64,000 nucleotides of DNA from Erythrobacteraceae bacterium WH01K (GCA_027941995.1 CP115966.1:992001-1056000); one strand, 5' to 3'. Numbered from the stretch's first letter, positions 36,123 to 45,018 are shown. Numbers and translations are program-made. The notes: a model not told the origin generated them from the sequence alone.

Positions 36123-37630
36123 TGCAGGGCGCGTTGCAATTCCTCGGCACGGGGCGCCGCGGATTGTGGGCCGGGCTGGCCTTGCTCGCCGTGCTGGTCG
36201 CCCTGTCATGGGTCGGCTTCATCGCATCGGACGACACGACCTATGCCGTGGGAGCCTATGGCTGGATCGACGACTTTCCCTATGTCGGCGGACACGGGAC
36301 GATCCGTTATCCGATCACCATCCCGATGGCGCTCAGCTTCACGCTGCTGGGCGATAACGAGTTCGCTTTCGTCCTGCCGTCGCTGCTGTTCCTCGTCGGG
36401 TTCCTCTGCCTCGCATGGCGCGTATTGAATGACCTGGCGGGCGCGATACCCGCCTTCACCGCGCTGGTAGCGGTCGTCACCTGCCCCCTGATCGCGGTGC
36501 AGGCAAGCATTGCCAGCGTCGACATTATCGAGATGGCGCTGCTGTTCGCAGCCTTCGCCCTGACGCTGGATTGCATCGAGAACGGGCCTGAGCGTGGCAA
36601 GCTGCTGGCCGCCGGTGCGCTGTGCGGCGTCGCCTTCCTGACGCGGGAAACGGCGGTGTTCGTCGCCGTGTTCTATGCGCTGCTGTTCCTCGCCAGCTAC
36701 GGTTTTGCGCGCTGGCATTATCTGTGGGTGGCGGCAGGCTTCCTCGCGGTGTGGTCGCTGGAGATCCTGTATCTGACCGTGATGACGGGCGACCCGCTCT
36801 ACCGCTTCAACATCGCGATGAACCACGATTCCACGATCGACCGGACGGTGGATCTGGCCGGGAACGTGATCGTCCACCCGGTAATCGACCCGCTGCTGGT
36901 CCTGCTGGCGAACCAGGAATTCATGTTGCTGACCTTCGTGGCCGTGCCCGCCGCCGCGTGGCTGTGCACCACGCAGTCGGTCGGCCCGCGCATTCGCCGC
37001 ATGGCCCGATTGATGAGCCTGCTGGCGGCGGTGTGGTTCGTCTGCGTCGGCGCGGCGCAGAGCCTGCTTCCGCTCAACCCCCGCTATTTCATGATCACCA
37101 GCACGCTGCTCGCCATCCTGGCGGGCACGGCGATCGGTCTGCTGCTGCAAGGCGGCGCGGCGAGGCTGCGCTGGGGCGCGCTCGTCGTCCTTCTGGCCCT
37201 GATCGGCGCGAACTTCGTCGCGATCATGGTGGAGAACAAGGAGCCGGCATTCGGCGAAGAGGCGCTGGTCGCGGTGCTGGAGGAAAGCGAAGGGCCAATC
37301 GTCACCGATCCCATGACCCGCTTTCGTGCGCGCATACCCCTGCGCTGGATCGAAGCGGCCGAAAGGGTAAGCGATGCGCCGCCACGTGCAGGCGACCTCT
37401 ATTTCCACAATCCCGCCCGCGCGGATGTGCCCAATGCGTTCATGAGCGAGGACGCCGCGCCTGCCTATCGTCCGCAGCCGGACTGGCAGGTGATCGGCAC
37501 CTACGCGCCGGAACCGGGCATCCTCGCCCGCCTGCTGGAGGGAAGCGGCATTTCGCAAAGCCTGCCGCAGGGCCTGTGGCAGAAACTGCGTTACCGACAT
37601 CCCCCGGCCACGCTCTACCGCGTATCATAG
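36122..37630 (+). CDS. GT39/ArnT-like membrane glycosyltransferase
   Basis: A 502-residue protein with about ten membrane helices and a periplasmic C-terminal domain of about 130 residues. The first loop contains ASDDTTYAVGAYGW, with the acidic pair expected for lipid-phosphate-sugar-dependent GT-C enzymes of the PMT/ArnT family. A later loop has FLTRETAVF. It should transfer the flipped sugar to a periplasmic target such as lipid A, protein or glycan; the acceptor is unknown. Last gene of the operon; terminator follows. Confidence 0.82.
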   Translation: MQGALQFLGTGRRGLWAGLALLAVLVALSWVGFIASDDTTYAVGAYGWIDDFPYVGGHGTIRYPITIPMALSFTLLGDNEFAFVLPSLLFLVGFLCLAWRVLNDLAGAIPAFTALVAVVTCPLIAVQASIASVDIIEMALLFAAFALTLDCIENGPERGKLLAAGALCGVAFLTRETAVFVAVFYALLFLASYGFARWHYLWVAAGFLAVWSLEILYLTVMTGDPLYRFNIAMNHDSTIDRTVDLAGNVIVHPVIDPLLVLLANQEFMLLTFVAVPAAAWLCTTQSVGPRIRRMARLMSLLAAVWFVCVGAAQSLLPLNPRYFMITSTLLAILAGTAIGLLLQGGAARLRWGALVVLLALIGANFVAIMVENKEPAFGEEALVAVLEESEGPIVTDPMTRFRARIPLRWIEAAERVSDAPPRAGDLYFHNPARADVPNAFMSEDAAPAYRPQPDWQVIGTYAPEPGILARLLEGSGISQSLPQGLWQKLRYRHPPATLYRVS

Positions 37631-37671
37631 AAAAGCCCGCCCCGGCGCGGCTGCGCGCAGGGCGGGCTTCG
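37631..37671. terminator. Intrinsic terminator between convergent units
   Basis: AAGCCCGCCC pairs with GGGCGGGCTT around a GC-rich inner hairpin. It begins directly after the GT39 stop and lies 25 bases from the stop of the convergent fasciclin gene, with a four-A run (T on the - strand) at its left side. Probably serves the - strand gene as well. Confidence 0.8.
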
Positions 37672-37695
37672 CTTGTCCCGATCGGGCGGGAAGAT

Positions 37696-38286
37696 TTACA
37701 TCTGCGGCAGGAACACGGCGTTGGTCACGTGGACGACGCCGTTCGACTGCATCACATCGGCCTGTGTCACATAGGCGGTGCGGTTCGATGCATCGGTGAT
37801 TGCCACGCGGCCATCGACCATGCGCGCCGTCAGCGTGCCGCCCGACAGGGTGGTGATCTGCGCGCTGCCATTGCCTGCCTCGATCATGTCCATCAGGTCG
37901 CTTGCCGTCACTTCGCCTGCAACCGTGTGATAGGTCAGGACATTGGTCAGCAGTATCTTGTTCGCCGGCTCCAGCGCGGTTTCCAGCAGGCCGTCCGGAA
38001 GCGCGTCGAAGGCTTCGTTGGTCGGCGCGAAAACGGTGATCGGGCCGGGGCTCGACAGCATGCTGACAAGGTCTGCAGCCTTTACCGCGGTGACCAGCGT
38101 CGACAGGTTCGGCGCCATCGAGGCGTTCTCCACGATCGTGCGCGACGGCAGCATCGCGACGCCTCCGACCATGGTGGAGGTCGCGGCATTGGTGCTGACC
38201 ATGCCGTCGGCGGTGTTGTAGGCACAGCCCGAGGCCAGAACGGCGGCGAGCGAAATGGCGAGCGAGTTACGGATCAATTTCTTCAT
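37696..38286 (-). CDS. Fasciclin-domain lipoprotein
   Basis: A 196-residue lipoprotein: MKKLIRNSLAISLAAVLASGC gives a lipobox with Cys21. Residues about 45-195 are one FAS1 domain with the H1 motif NASMAPNLSTLVTAVKAADL, ITVFAPTNEAFDALP and the H2-like block LLTNVLTYHTVAGEV. FAS1 proteins act in adhesion or surface binding. Its leader contains three tandem 13-bp repeats reaching to within about ten bases of the start codon. It stands alone, with its own terminator. Confidence 0.9.
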   Translation of the reverse strand: MKKLIRNSLAISLAAVLASGCAYNTADGMVSTNAATSTMVGGVAMLPSRTIVENASMAPNLSTLVTAVKAADLVSMLSSPGPITVFAPTNEAFDALPDGLLETALEPANKILLTNVLTYHTVAGEVTASDLMDMIEAGNGSAQITTLSGGTLTARMVDGRVAITDASNRTAYVTQADVMQSNGVVHVTNAVFLPQM

Positions 38287-38295
38287 GGGGCATCC

Positions 38296-38334
38296 CTGTT
38301 TCTTTGGCCTGTTTTTTTGGCCTGTTCATTTGGC
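38296..38334 (-). repeat. Three tandem 13-bp repeats in the fasciclin gene leader
   Basis: Units CTGTTTCTTTGGC, CTGTTTTTTTGGC and CTGTTCATTTGGC (read on +) lie head to tail 10-48 bases before the start codon of the - strand gene. On the transcript they read GCCAAA...ACAG three times and overlap the ribosome-binding zone. Confidence 0.85.
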
Positions 38335-38454
38335 CCGTGCTTCGGGCCCGATGTTCTGCGGCGTCCTGCCCGGTAATCGGCCAGGTTCGTCCCCCAAACG
38401 CGCGAAGCGGGTCAAATGTGCCGGAAAAGCGTCGCTGCGAAAAATCGCTGCCGG

Positions 38455-39384
38455 TCAGGAATGCCCGCCGCACGCCCCCGCGCAATAGGGCGTCTGTTCG
38501 ATCTGCACCGTTGCATGGCTGATGCCGAAGCGGTGTCTCAGCTCTTCCGACAAGGCGGCGAGGAATGGGTCTCCTTCGTGGCCGCCCGGCATGACCAGGT
38601 GGGCGGTCAGCGCGGTTTCCGTCGTACTAATCGGCCAGATATGCAGGTCGTGGACCGCTTCCACCCCGGAAAGGCCGTTCAGGAACGCGTCGACATCCGC
38701 CTCGTCGATCCCCTCCGGCACGGCGGCGAGGCCCATCTTCACGCTGTCCTTTGCCAGCCCCCACGTGCCCCATGCGATGACCGCCACGATGACCAGCGAG
38801 AACAGCGGGTCGATCCACACATGGCCGGTGGCAAGGATGGCGAGGCCCGCCAGCACCACGCCCAGCGACACCAGCGCATCGGCCGCCATGTGCAGGTAGG
38901 CCCCGCGAATGTTCAAATCGTGCTCCCGCCCGCGCATGAACATCCATGCCGTGAAGGCGTTTATGACGATGCCGATCCCCGCGACCACCACCACGGTCAT
39001 GCCCTGCACGGGCTGGGGATTGCCCAGCCGGTGGATCGTCTCGAACAGGATCGCGCCTATGGCGACCAGCAGCAGCGCGGCATTGGCCAGCGCGGCGAGG
39101 ATGGTCGAGCTCTTGAACCCGTAGGTAAACCGCGCGGTCGGCGGTTTCTTTGCCGCGACGCTCGCGCCCCATGCCAGCAGCAGGGCCAGCACGTCGGAGA
39201 GGTTGTGCCCTGCATCGGCCACCAGCGCCATGGAGCCTGAGAGGATGCCGTAGACCGCCTCCACCACCACGAAGCCGGTGTTGAGAACAATCCCGACAAG
39301 GAACGCGCGCCCGAAATCGGCAGACGCGTGCGAATGCCCGTTGCCGTGCGCGTGGGAATGGGAGTGGCCGTGACTACCGTGCAT
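38455..39384 (-). CDS. Cation diffusion facilitator, zinc type (CzcD/ZitB-like)
   Basis: A 309-residue inner-membrane efflux protein with six helices. The N-terminal His-rich segment HGSHGHSHSHAHGNGHSH likely binds zinc. Transport-site signatures are in helix 2 (VADAGHNLSDV) and helix 5 (HMAADALVSLG). The C-terminal cytosolic domain has VHDLHIWPIS and ends with Cys/His (YCAGACGGHS). It should export Zn2+ (perhaps Cd2+ or Co2+) for H+. The ATG at 39384 is four bases from the mtgA stop, so the two are co-transcribed. Confidence 0.92.
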   Translation of the reverse strand: MHGSHGHSHSHAHGNGHSHASADFGRAFLVGIVLNTGFVVVEAVYGILSGSMALVADAGHNLSDVLALLLAWGASVAAKKPPTARFTYGFKSSTILAALANAALLLVAIGAILFETIHRLGNPQPVQGMTVVVVAGIGIVINAFTAWMFMRGREHDLNIRGAYLHMAADALVSLGVVLAGLAILATGHVWIDPLFSLVIVAVIAWGTWGLAKDSVKMGLAAVPEGIDEADVDAFLNGLSGVEAVHDLHIWPISTTETALTAHLVMPGGHEGDPFLAALSEELRHRFGISHATVQIEQTPYCAGACGGHS

Positions 39385-39388
39385 CGCG

Positions 39389-40066
39389 CTATTCGTAAAT
39401 GCAGGCGTCCAGCCCGTCCCGCTGCACCACGCCGATCCGGGCGGCGATCGTGTTACCATGGCGGCGCAGCCAGCCGGTCGGGTTCACGACGCTGCGTTTC
39501 TTGGGCAGGGGCAGGGCGACGACCATCCGCGCCGCTTCCGACGGGCTCAATTGCGCAGCGCCCTTCTGGAAATAGCGTTCCGCGCCCGCTTCCACGCCGT
39601 AGGTCCCGATGCCGGTTTCCGCGACATTCAAATAGACTTCCATGATCCGCCGCTTGCCCCAGATCTGTTCGATCAGGACGGTGAACCACGCCTCGAACCC
39701 TTTGCGGACATAGCCGCCATCCTGCCACAGGAAGACGTTCTTGGCCGTCTGCTGGCTGATGGTGGAGCCGCCCCTGATCCGCCCGCCTTCCGCATTGCTG
39801 CGCATGGCGCTGGCAATCGCTTCCTCGTCGAAGCCGTTATGTGTGCAGAACTTGCCGTCCTCCGCCGCGATGGCGGCGCGCACCAGGTCGCGGTCGATTT
39901 CCGACAGCGGCTCCCAGTCCTTGGTATAGCCGTTGTCGTCCAGCAGCATCGTCGCGGTGACCGGCACGGGCACGAACTTGAACAGGAAGACGAGGAACAG
40001 GCTGAGCGCGAGGAAGCCGACGACCAGCTTTGCGAGGAAGGAGAGGACCCGGAACATTGCGGCCAT
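39389..40066 (-). CDS. mtgA: Monofunctional peptidoglycan glycosyltransferase MtgA
   Basis: A 225-residue GT51 enzyme that polymerises lipid II without a transpeptidase domain. One N-terminal membrane anchor (residues 7-30) is followed by the five family motifs, including AAEDGKFCTHNGFD with the catalytic Glu, GGSTISQQTAKNVFLW, the second-Glu helix RRIMEVYLNVAETG, and YGVEAGAERYF. GGAGGG precedes the ATG. First gene of a pair with the zinc-type exporter; divergent from the M20 gene. Confidence 0.95.
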   Translation of the reverse strand: MAAMFRVLSFLAKLVVGFLALSLFLVFLFKFVPVPVTATMLLDDNGYTKDWEPLSEIDRDLVRAAIAAEDGKFCTHNGFDEEAIASAMRSNAEGGRIRGGSTISQQTAKNVFLWQDGGYVRKGFEAWFTVLIEQIWGKRRIMEVYLNVAETGIGTYGVEAGAERYFQKGAAQLSPSEAARMVVALPLPKKRSVVNPTGWLRRHGNTIAARIGVVQRDGLDACIYE

Positions 40067-40168
40067 GCTCTACCCTCCGGCCCGGGCACAGGCAATCGGA
40101 GAGCTTGCGGCCCGGCGCGGCGCGTGCTTTCTGCGGCAGGAGAGATTTTTCGAGCAGGGGAACAGGTA

Positions 40169-41515
40169 ATGACGGGACAGGGCAAGCGGGCAGCATGGAA
40201 GGCAGCGCTGGGCATGGGCGCATTGCTGGCGGCGACATCGCTGCAGGCGCAGCAGGGGCCCTTCGCCGCAGAGGTGGAGGCCGATTATGACGCGCACCTG
40301 GAAGACCTGTTCGTCCATTTCCACCAGAACCCGGAGCTGTCCTTCCTGGAGAGCGATACCGCGAAGCGCATGGCGAGCGAGCTGCGCGCGGCCGGCCTCA
40401 CCGTCACCGAGGGCGTCGGCGGCACCGGCGTGGTCGGCATGCTGGAGAACGGCGATGGCCCGCTGATCCTGCTGCGCGCCGACATGGATGGGCTGCCGGT
40501 GGAAGAGAAATCGGGCCTCGATTACGCCTCCACCGCCACGCAGATCGGGCAGGACGGCAAGGAATACCCGGTAATGCATGCCTGCGGGCACGACGTCCAC
40601 ATCACCTCGATGGTCGGCACGGCGCGCGCGCTGGCGGCGGCGAAGGACGACTGGTCGGGCACGCTGATGTTCGTCGTCCAGCCGGCGGAGGAGCGTGTCG
40701 GCGGGGCCAAGGCGATGATGGCGGACGGGCTGTACGACCGCTTCGGCACGCCGGACTACGCGCTCGCCTTCCACGTCACCTCGCTGCTGCCGACGGGGCA
40801 GCTCTCGGCATCCGAGGGCATCCAGTATTCCAGCGCGGACAGCGTCGACATCATGGTGCCCGGCATCGGCGCGCATGGCGCGGCGCCGCATATGGGGAAG
40901 GACCCCGTCTATATCGGCTCGCAGATCGTCACCGCGATGCAGTCCATCGTCAGCCGCGAGGTCGGGCCGTTGTCGCCCGCTGTCATCACGGTCGGCTCGT
41001 TCCAGGCAGGCTCGAAGCACAACATCATTTCCGACCGCGCGAACCTGCAGGTGACGGTGCGGGCGAACGACGAGGAGACGCGCGCGCAGCTGCTATCCGC
41101 CATCGAGCGGGTCGCGGTCGGCATCGGCAAGGCCCACGGCCTGCCCGACGAGCTGCCGGTGCAGGTGACGGTGAGCGAAGGCACGCCCGTCACCAATAAC
41201 GACCCCGCGCTGGCCAAGCGGCTGAACGGCGTGTTCCGCGAGGCATTCGGCGAGGGCACGTTCCGCGATTTCGAGCAGACCACGATGGGCGCGGAGGACT
41301 TCTCCTATTTCGTCGAGGAAGACACGGGCGTCCCCGGCTACTACTTCGCCGTCGGCGGTACGCCCCCCGAAGCCTTCGCCGCCGCCGAGGCCGGCGGGCC
41401 GCCCGTGCCTAGCCACCACAGCCCCCTGTTCAAGATCGCCCCACGCGAAAGCGTGACGCTGGGCACGCAGGCGATGGTGGCGGCTGTGATGGATCTGGCT
41501 GGGTTTGACAAATGA
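40169..41515 (+). CDS. Exported M20-family amidohydrolase/peptidase
   Basis: A 448-residue zinc hydrolase of the hippurate hydrolase/IAA-amide hydrolase group. A signal peptide ends near SLQA before QQGPF. Metal-site motifs are RADMDGLPV, MHACGHDVH and PAEERVGG; the late ligand lies in the SHHSPLF block. The central dimerisation domain has the AHGAAPHMGKDP motif. It likely removes acyl or amino-acid groups in the periplasm. The stop overlaps the restriction gene start by ATGA. Confidence 0.9.
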   Translation: MTGQGKRAAWKAALGMGALLAATSLQAQQGPFAAEVEADYDAHLEDLFVHFHQNPELSFLESDTAKRMASELRAAGLTVTEGVGGTGVVGMLENGDGPLILLRADMDGLPVEEKSGLDYASTATQIGQDGKEYPVMHACGHDVHITSMVGTARALAAAKDDWSGTLMFVVQPAEERVGGAKAMMADGLYDRFGTPDYALAFHVTSLLPTGQLSASEGIQYSSADSVDIMVPGIGAHGAAPHMGKDPVYIGSQIVTAMQSIVSREVGPLSPAVITVGSFQAGSKHNIISDRANLQVTVRANDEETRAQLLSAIERVAVGIGKAHGLPDELPVQVTVSEGTPVTNNDPALAKRLNGVFREAFGEGTFRDFEQTTMGAEDFSYFVEEDTGVPGYYFAVGGTPPEAFAAAEAGGPPVPSHHSPLFKIAPRESVTLGTQAMVAAVMDLAGFDK

Positions 41516-42528
41516 CATCGAAAGTATGGGGCGTGCACATGCCCTCCGTCGTCGACGATAAGCCGACACTTGGAGGCTACGTTTGCGTCGGTTGGCCAAG
41601 CGTGGGAAATATCTTTGAACTTCCCGAAGACCGCGAGGTGTTCAAAGCCCGCTTAAAGTCAGCTTATCCAGACAAGAAAGCAGGCGCGATCCCGGTAGAC
41701 GCGGGGACGTTGTTCCGTTTCGCTCATGACGTCGCCGAAGGTGACATCGTCGTTTGGCCTTCAAAGCACAATCGGCGAGTCAATATCGGTGTCGCAAACG
41801 GGAAAAAATGGCACGCCGCTGGAAACGAGGTTGATGGAGAAGATTTTCCGAATTTTCTTGGGGTCAACTGGCAAACAGACGTTCCGCGAGAGAAGTTCAG
41901 TCAGGCCGCGCTCAATGAGATCGGATCCTTTATTACCCTATTCAGAATCAGGAACCACGCCAACCAATTCCGAGCGTGCCTAACTGATGGGCAGGAGGCC
42001 GCCCATGACGAAGATGACGTAGTCCCGGACGATCTGGCGACGCAGGGAGTCTCTCGCATCGCTGAAGAAAGCACTCAGGACTTCGTAATTCGCAGGCTCT
42101 CCAACGGGTTGTCAGGCCATGATTTTGAGCATCTCGTTGCGCATTTGCTAGAATGTATGGGTTACTCCGCACGCGTAACCGAGAAGTCGGGCGACGGCGG
42201 CGTGGACGTGATTGCACACACCGATGAACTCGGATTTCAACCTCCGATCATTAAGGTCCAGTGCAAGCTGCAAAGCGACACAGTCGGCGAGCCTGAAATA
42301 CACCAGCTCATTGGAACGCTTGGTGAAGGCGAGTTCGGATTGTTTGTTACTTTGAGTTCCTACTCCCGACCGGCCCGCTTGCGTGAAAGGACCGCTCCGC
42401 GACTGCGCCTCTTGGATGGGGAGGACTTCGTTGAGTTGCTTCAGGAACACTACCCCAAGCTGTCACCGAGATATCGGACGATGATCCCACTTCGGCAAAT
42501 TTATATTCCAGATCTTATACCGGAATAA
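41512..42528 (+). CDS. Mrr-type restriction endonuclease with N-terminal PUA/EVE-like domain
   Basis: A 338-residue two-domain protein. Residues 1-150 (VWGVHMP, PEDREVFKARL, EGDIVVWPSK, FSQAALNEIGSFITLFRI) form the PUA/EVE-like module often joined to Mrr nucleases, probably a modified-base reader. Residues 200-300 are a PD-(D/E)xK Mrr domain with Glu206, Asp232 (DGGVDVI) and Gln250-x-Lys252 (VQCK) intact. The codons are visibly more AT-rich than in neighbours. It overlaps the M20 stop by ATGA. A type IV role against modified phage DNA is inferred; no methylase is near. Confidence 0.85.
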   Translation: MTSKVWGVHMPSVVDDKPTLGGYVCVGWPSVGNIFELPEDREVFKARLKSAYPDKKAGAIPVDAGTLFRFAHDVAEGDIVVWPSKHNRRVNIGVANGKKWHAAGNEVDGEDFPNFLGVNWQTDVPREKFSQAALNEIGSFITLFRIRNHANQFRACLTDGQEAAHDEDDVVPDDLATQGVSRIAEESTQDFVIRRLSNGLSGHDFEHLVAHLLECMGYSARVTEKSGDGGVDVIAHTDELGFQPPIIKVQCKLQSDTVGEPEIHQLIGTLGEGEFGLFVTLSSYSRPARLRERTAPRLRLLDGEDFVELLQEHYPKLSPRYRTMIPLRQIYIPDLIPE

Positions 42529-42537
42529 CCAATGGAA

Positions 42538-42567
42538 AAGGGCCGAATGCTCTCGCGTCCGGCCCTT
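42538..42567. terminator. Intrinsic terminator between the Mrr gene and rpoH
   Basis: AAGGGCCG pairs with CGGCCCTT across a 14-base loop. On the - strand the stem is followed by TTTTCC, so it fits the end of rpoH (stop at 42591); it can also stop the + strand restriction gene. Confidence 0.75.
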
Positions 42568-42590
42568 CAAATCTCTTATATCGCTTCGAC

Positions 42591-43502
42591 CTAAGCCGCC
42601 ACAGGCGAACCCAGCAGCCGCTCGCCGGCAATCGTCTTCATCGCCTTCTGCAGCTTCTCGAACGCGCGGACTTCGACCTGGCGGATGCGTTCGCGGCTGA
42701 CATCATAAACCTTGGAGAGTTCCTCCAGCGTCTGCGGCTTTTCCGTCAGGCGGCGTTCGGTCAGGATGTGCTTCTCGCGGTCGTTCAGCGCATCCATCGC
42801 CTCGGTCAGCATTTCGTGCCGGACCTCCGCTTCCTGCGCGTCGGCGACCGTTTCGTCCTGCAGCGGGCGATCGTCGGTCAGCCAGTCGAGCCATTCGCCC
42901 GAGCCTTCCTCGCCATTGCGCATGCTGACATTGAGCGATCCGTCGCCGCCCATCATCATCCGGCGGTTCATGTTGATCACTTCCTGCTCGGGCACGCCGA
43001 GGTCGGAGGCGATCTGCGCCACATCGTCGGGGTGCAGGTCGGAATCCTCGTAGGCTTCCAGCTGCTTCTTCATCCGGCGAAGGTTGAAGAACAGCTTCTT
43101 CTGCGCGGCGGTGGTGCCCATCTTCACGAGGGACCAGCTGCGCAGGATGAATTCCTGCATGCTCGCCTTGATCCACCACATCGCATAGGTCGCGAGGCGG
43201 AAGCCGCGATCGGCTTCGAACTTCTTGACGCCCTGCATCAGGCCGACATTGCCTTCGGAGATGAGATCGCTGACCGGCAGGCCGTAGCCGCGGTAGCCCA
43301 TGGCGATTTTCGCAACCAGCCGCAGGTGCGACGTGACGAGCTGGGCCGCCGCGTCGGGATCGTCATGCTCTTCGTACCTCTTGGCGAGCATGTATTCCTG
43401 CTCCGCCGTCAGCACGGGGTATTTCTTGATTTCGGAAAGATAGCGGTTGAGGCTCTGCTCCCCGCCGAGGGCCGGTATGGCCACTGCCTTGCTATTGCTC
43501 AC
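42591..43502 (-). CDS. rpoH: Heat-shock sigma factor RpoH (sigma-32)
   Basis: A 303-residue sigma-70-type factor. Region 2 has DLISEGNVGLMQGVKKFE and ATYAMWWIKASMQEFILRSWSLVK; the RpoH box is QKKLFFNLRRMK; region 4 ends with the helix-turn-helix YDVSRERIRQVEVRAFEKLQ. The start is a GTG with AGGGA five bases upstream. It directs heat-shock genes; clpP in this window may be a target. It lies downstream of rluD on the same strand, with 125 bases between, enough for its own promoters. Confidence 0.96.
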   Translation of the reverse strand: MSNSKAVAIPALGGEQSLNRYLSEIKKYPVLTAEQEYMLAKRYEEHDDPDAAAQLVTSHLRLVAKIAMGYRGYGLPVSDLISEGNVGLMQGVKKFEADRGFRLATYAMWWIKASMQEFILRSWSLVKMGTTAAQKKLFFNLRRMKKQLEAYEDSDLHPDDVAQIASDLGVPEQEVINMNRRMMMGGDGSLNVSMRNGEEGSGEWLDWLTDDRPLQDETVADAQEAEVRHEMLTEAMDALNDREKHILTERRLTEKPQTLEELSKVYDVSRERIRQVEVRAFEKLQKAMKTIAGERLLGSPVAA

Positions 43503-43627
43503 GTAGTCCCTGACCTTTCTAGCGTCGACCTCTCGTAACCGGACCCTGCAACAGGCATCCGGTCAAACGGGCCACTTGGTTACATATAGGTGCAAAACCC
43601 TTCGGTTTGCAGTCCTCTTCGTCGATT

Positions 43628-44584
43628 TCAACGAGCGGTTTCGTCGATAAGTTCCGCCATGTCGGCCGGCAGTTCGGCCCGGAAATCGACCCGTTCGCCG
43701 GTGACGGGGTGGGTGAAGCCCAGCGTGCTTGCGTGCAGCGCCTGGCGGGCAAAACCCAACCGCTTGAGAAGAGGTCGCAAATCCTTGGGATCGCGTCCAT
43801 ATTGCGGATCCCCTAATAGCGCATGACCAATTGACGCACAGTGAACGCGGACCTGGTGGGTTCGCCCGGTTTCCAGCGTGCATCGGATCAATGTGCAGCC
43901 GCGAAGCAATTCTATCGTCTCGTAATGGGTGACCGCGTGCTTGCCCCTCCTGGAGGTATCGGGGAGTACGGCCATCTTCTTGCGATTCGCGTCGCTGCGG
44001 CCCAGCCGCGTGGCGATGGTGCCGGACCGGGGATCGGGCCGCCCTGCGCATACCGCGAGGTAGTGCCGGTCGATCGAATGCTCGGCAAACTGCGCGGCCA
44101 GCCCTTCATGCGCGGCATCGGTCTTGGCGACGACCAGAAGGCCGGACGTATCCTTGTCGATCCGGTGGACGATGCCGGGCCGCGCGACGCCGTTGATACC
44201 CGACAGCGTGGTCCGGCCATCCTTCGCGCAGTGGTGGAGCAGGGCGTTGACCAGCGTGCCGTCGGGATTGCCCGCAGCCGGGTGCACGACCATGCCGGCG
44301 GGCTTGTTCACCACCAGCAGGTGCGCATCCTCGAACACGATGTCGAGCGGGATGTCCTGCGGCCGCGCATCCGGCTCTTGCGCGGGTGGCAGGGTGATGG
44401 CGAAATACGCGCCCGCCTGCATCTTCGCCGAAGGGTTGGTCGCCGGCCCCTTGCCTACGACGACCGCGCCCGCCGCCATCAGCGCCTTCACCCGCTCGCG
44501 CGACAGGCCGCTCGCCTCGGCCAGCGTCTTGTCCAGCCGGCCCGGCTGGTGAATGGTTCCGGTGATGATTTCGGGCGAAGTCAT
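43628..44584 (-). CDS. rluD: 23S rRNA pseudouridine synthase, RluD type
   Basis: A 318-residue RluA-family enzyme that isomerises uridines of 23S rRNA (helix 69 in E. coli RluD). An N-terminal S4-like RNA domain (RLDKTLAEASGLSRERVKALM) precedes the catalytic domain with HRIDKDTSGLLVVAKT, which holds the catalytic Asp. The later block TGRTHQVRVHCASIGHALLGD is also conserved. ATG at 44584 is preferred; a GTG at 44608 is open but would run into the divergent gene. A hairpin (43591-43611) lies just past the stop. Confidence 0.92.
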   Translation of the reverse strand: MTSPEIITGTIHQPGRLDKTLAEASGLSRERVKALMAAGAVVVGKGPATNPSAKMQAGAYFAITLPPAQEPDARPQDIPLDIVFEDAHLLVVNKPAGMVVHPAAGNPDGTLVNALLHHCAKDGRTTLSGINGVARPGIVHRIDKDTSGLLVVAKTDAAHEGLAAQFAEHSIDRHYLAVCAGRPDPRSGTIATRLGRSDANRKKMAVLPDTSRRGKHAVTHYETIELLRGCTLIRCTLETGRTHQVRVHCASIGHALLGDPQYGRDPKDLRPLLKRLGFARQALHASTLGFTHPVTGERVDFRAELPADMAELIDETAR

Positions 44585-44601
44585 GCTAGCGGTCTTGGGC
44601 A

Positions 44602-45018
44602 ATGACACTACGAGTCACAAGGGCGGTTATCGAAAGCCTGCTGGAACAGGCCCGGGCGGCGCACCCGGAGGAATGTTGCGGCATCCTGGTGGGACATGGC
44701 GGGGCGATTACCGCGATCCGCCCGGCGCGCAATGTCCATCCCATGCCCGCCACGCATTTCGAGATCGACCCGCAGGCGCTGATCGACGCCCACCGCGCCG
44801 CGCGGGATGGGGCAGGGGATGGAGACGCGCACGGGCAGGAGGTCGCCGGCTATTACCATTCGCACCCGCGCGGGCCCGCCAGCCCTTCCGCGACCGACCG
44901 GGCCTCGGCATCCGGCGACGGGCGGATCTGGGCCATCGTCGCCAAATCGGACATCCGGTTCTGGAGAGATGGCGAGCAGGGCTTCGCGGCGCTTTCCTGC
45001 AGCGAAACAGATGGCTAG
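44602..45018 (+). CDS. JAB1/MPN-type (M67) metallopeptidase
   Basis: A 138-residue JAMM-domain protein. The metal site is complete: Glu in HPEECCGILVG (residue 24), and HSHPRGPASPSATD with His86, His88 and Asp99. Bacterial members (Mec-like) clip C-terminal residues from small sulfur-carrier proteins or act as isopeptidases; no ubiquitin-like carrier gene is next to it here. It is divergent from rluD with only 17 bases between the starts. Located in the cytosol (no signal). Confidence 0.85.
   Translation: MTLRVTRAVIESLLEQARAAHPEECCGILVGHGGAITAIRPARNVHPMPATHFEIDPQALIDAHRAARDGAGDGDAHGQEVAGYYHSHPRGPASPSATDRASASGDGRIWAIVAKSDIRFWRDGEQGFAALSCSETDG

Noticed and set aside
43591-43611. TGCAAAACC-GGTTTGCA hairpin as a terminator of rluD
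   Set aside because: The stem has a bulge and no T run; it may pause RNA polymerase but I do not call it a terminator.
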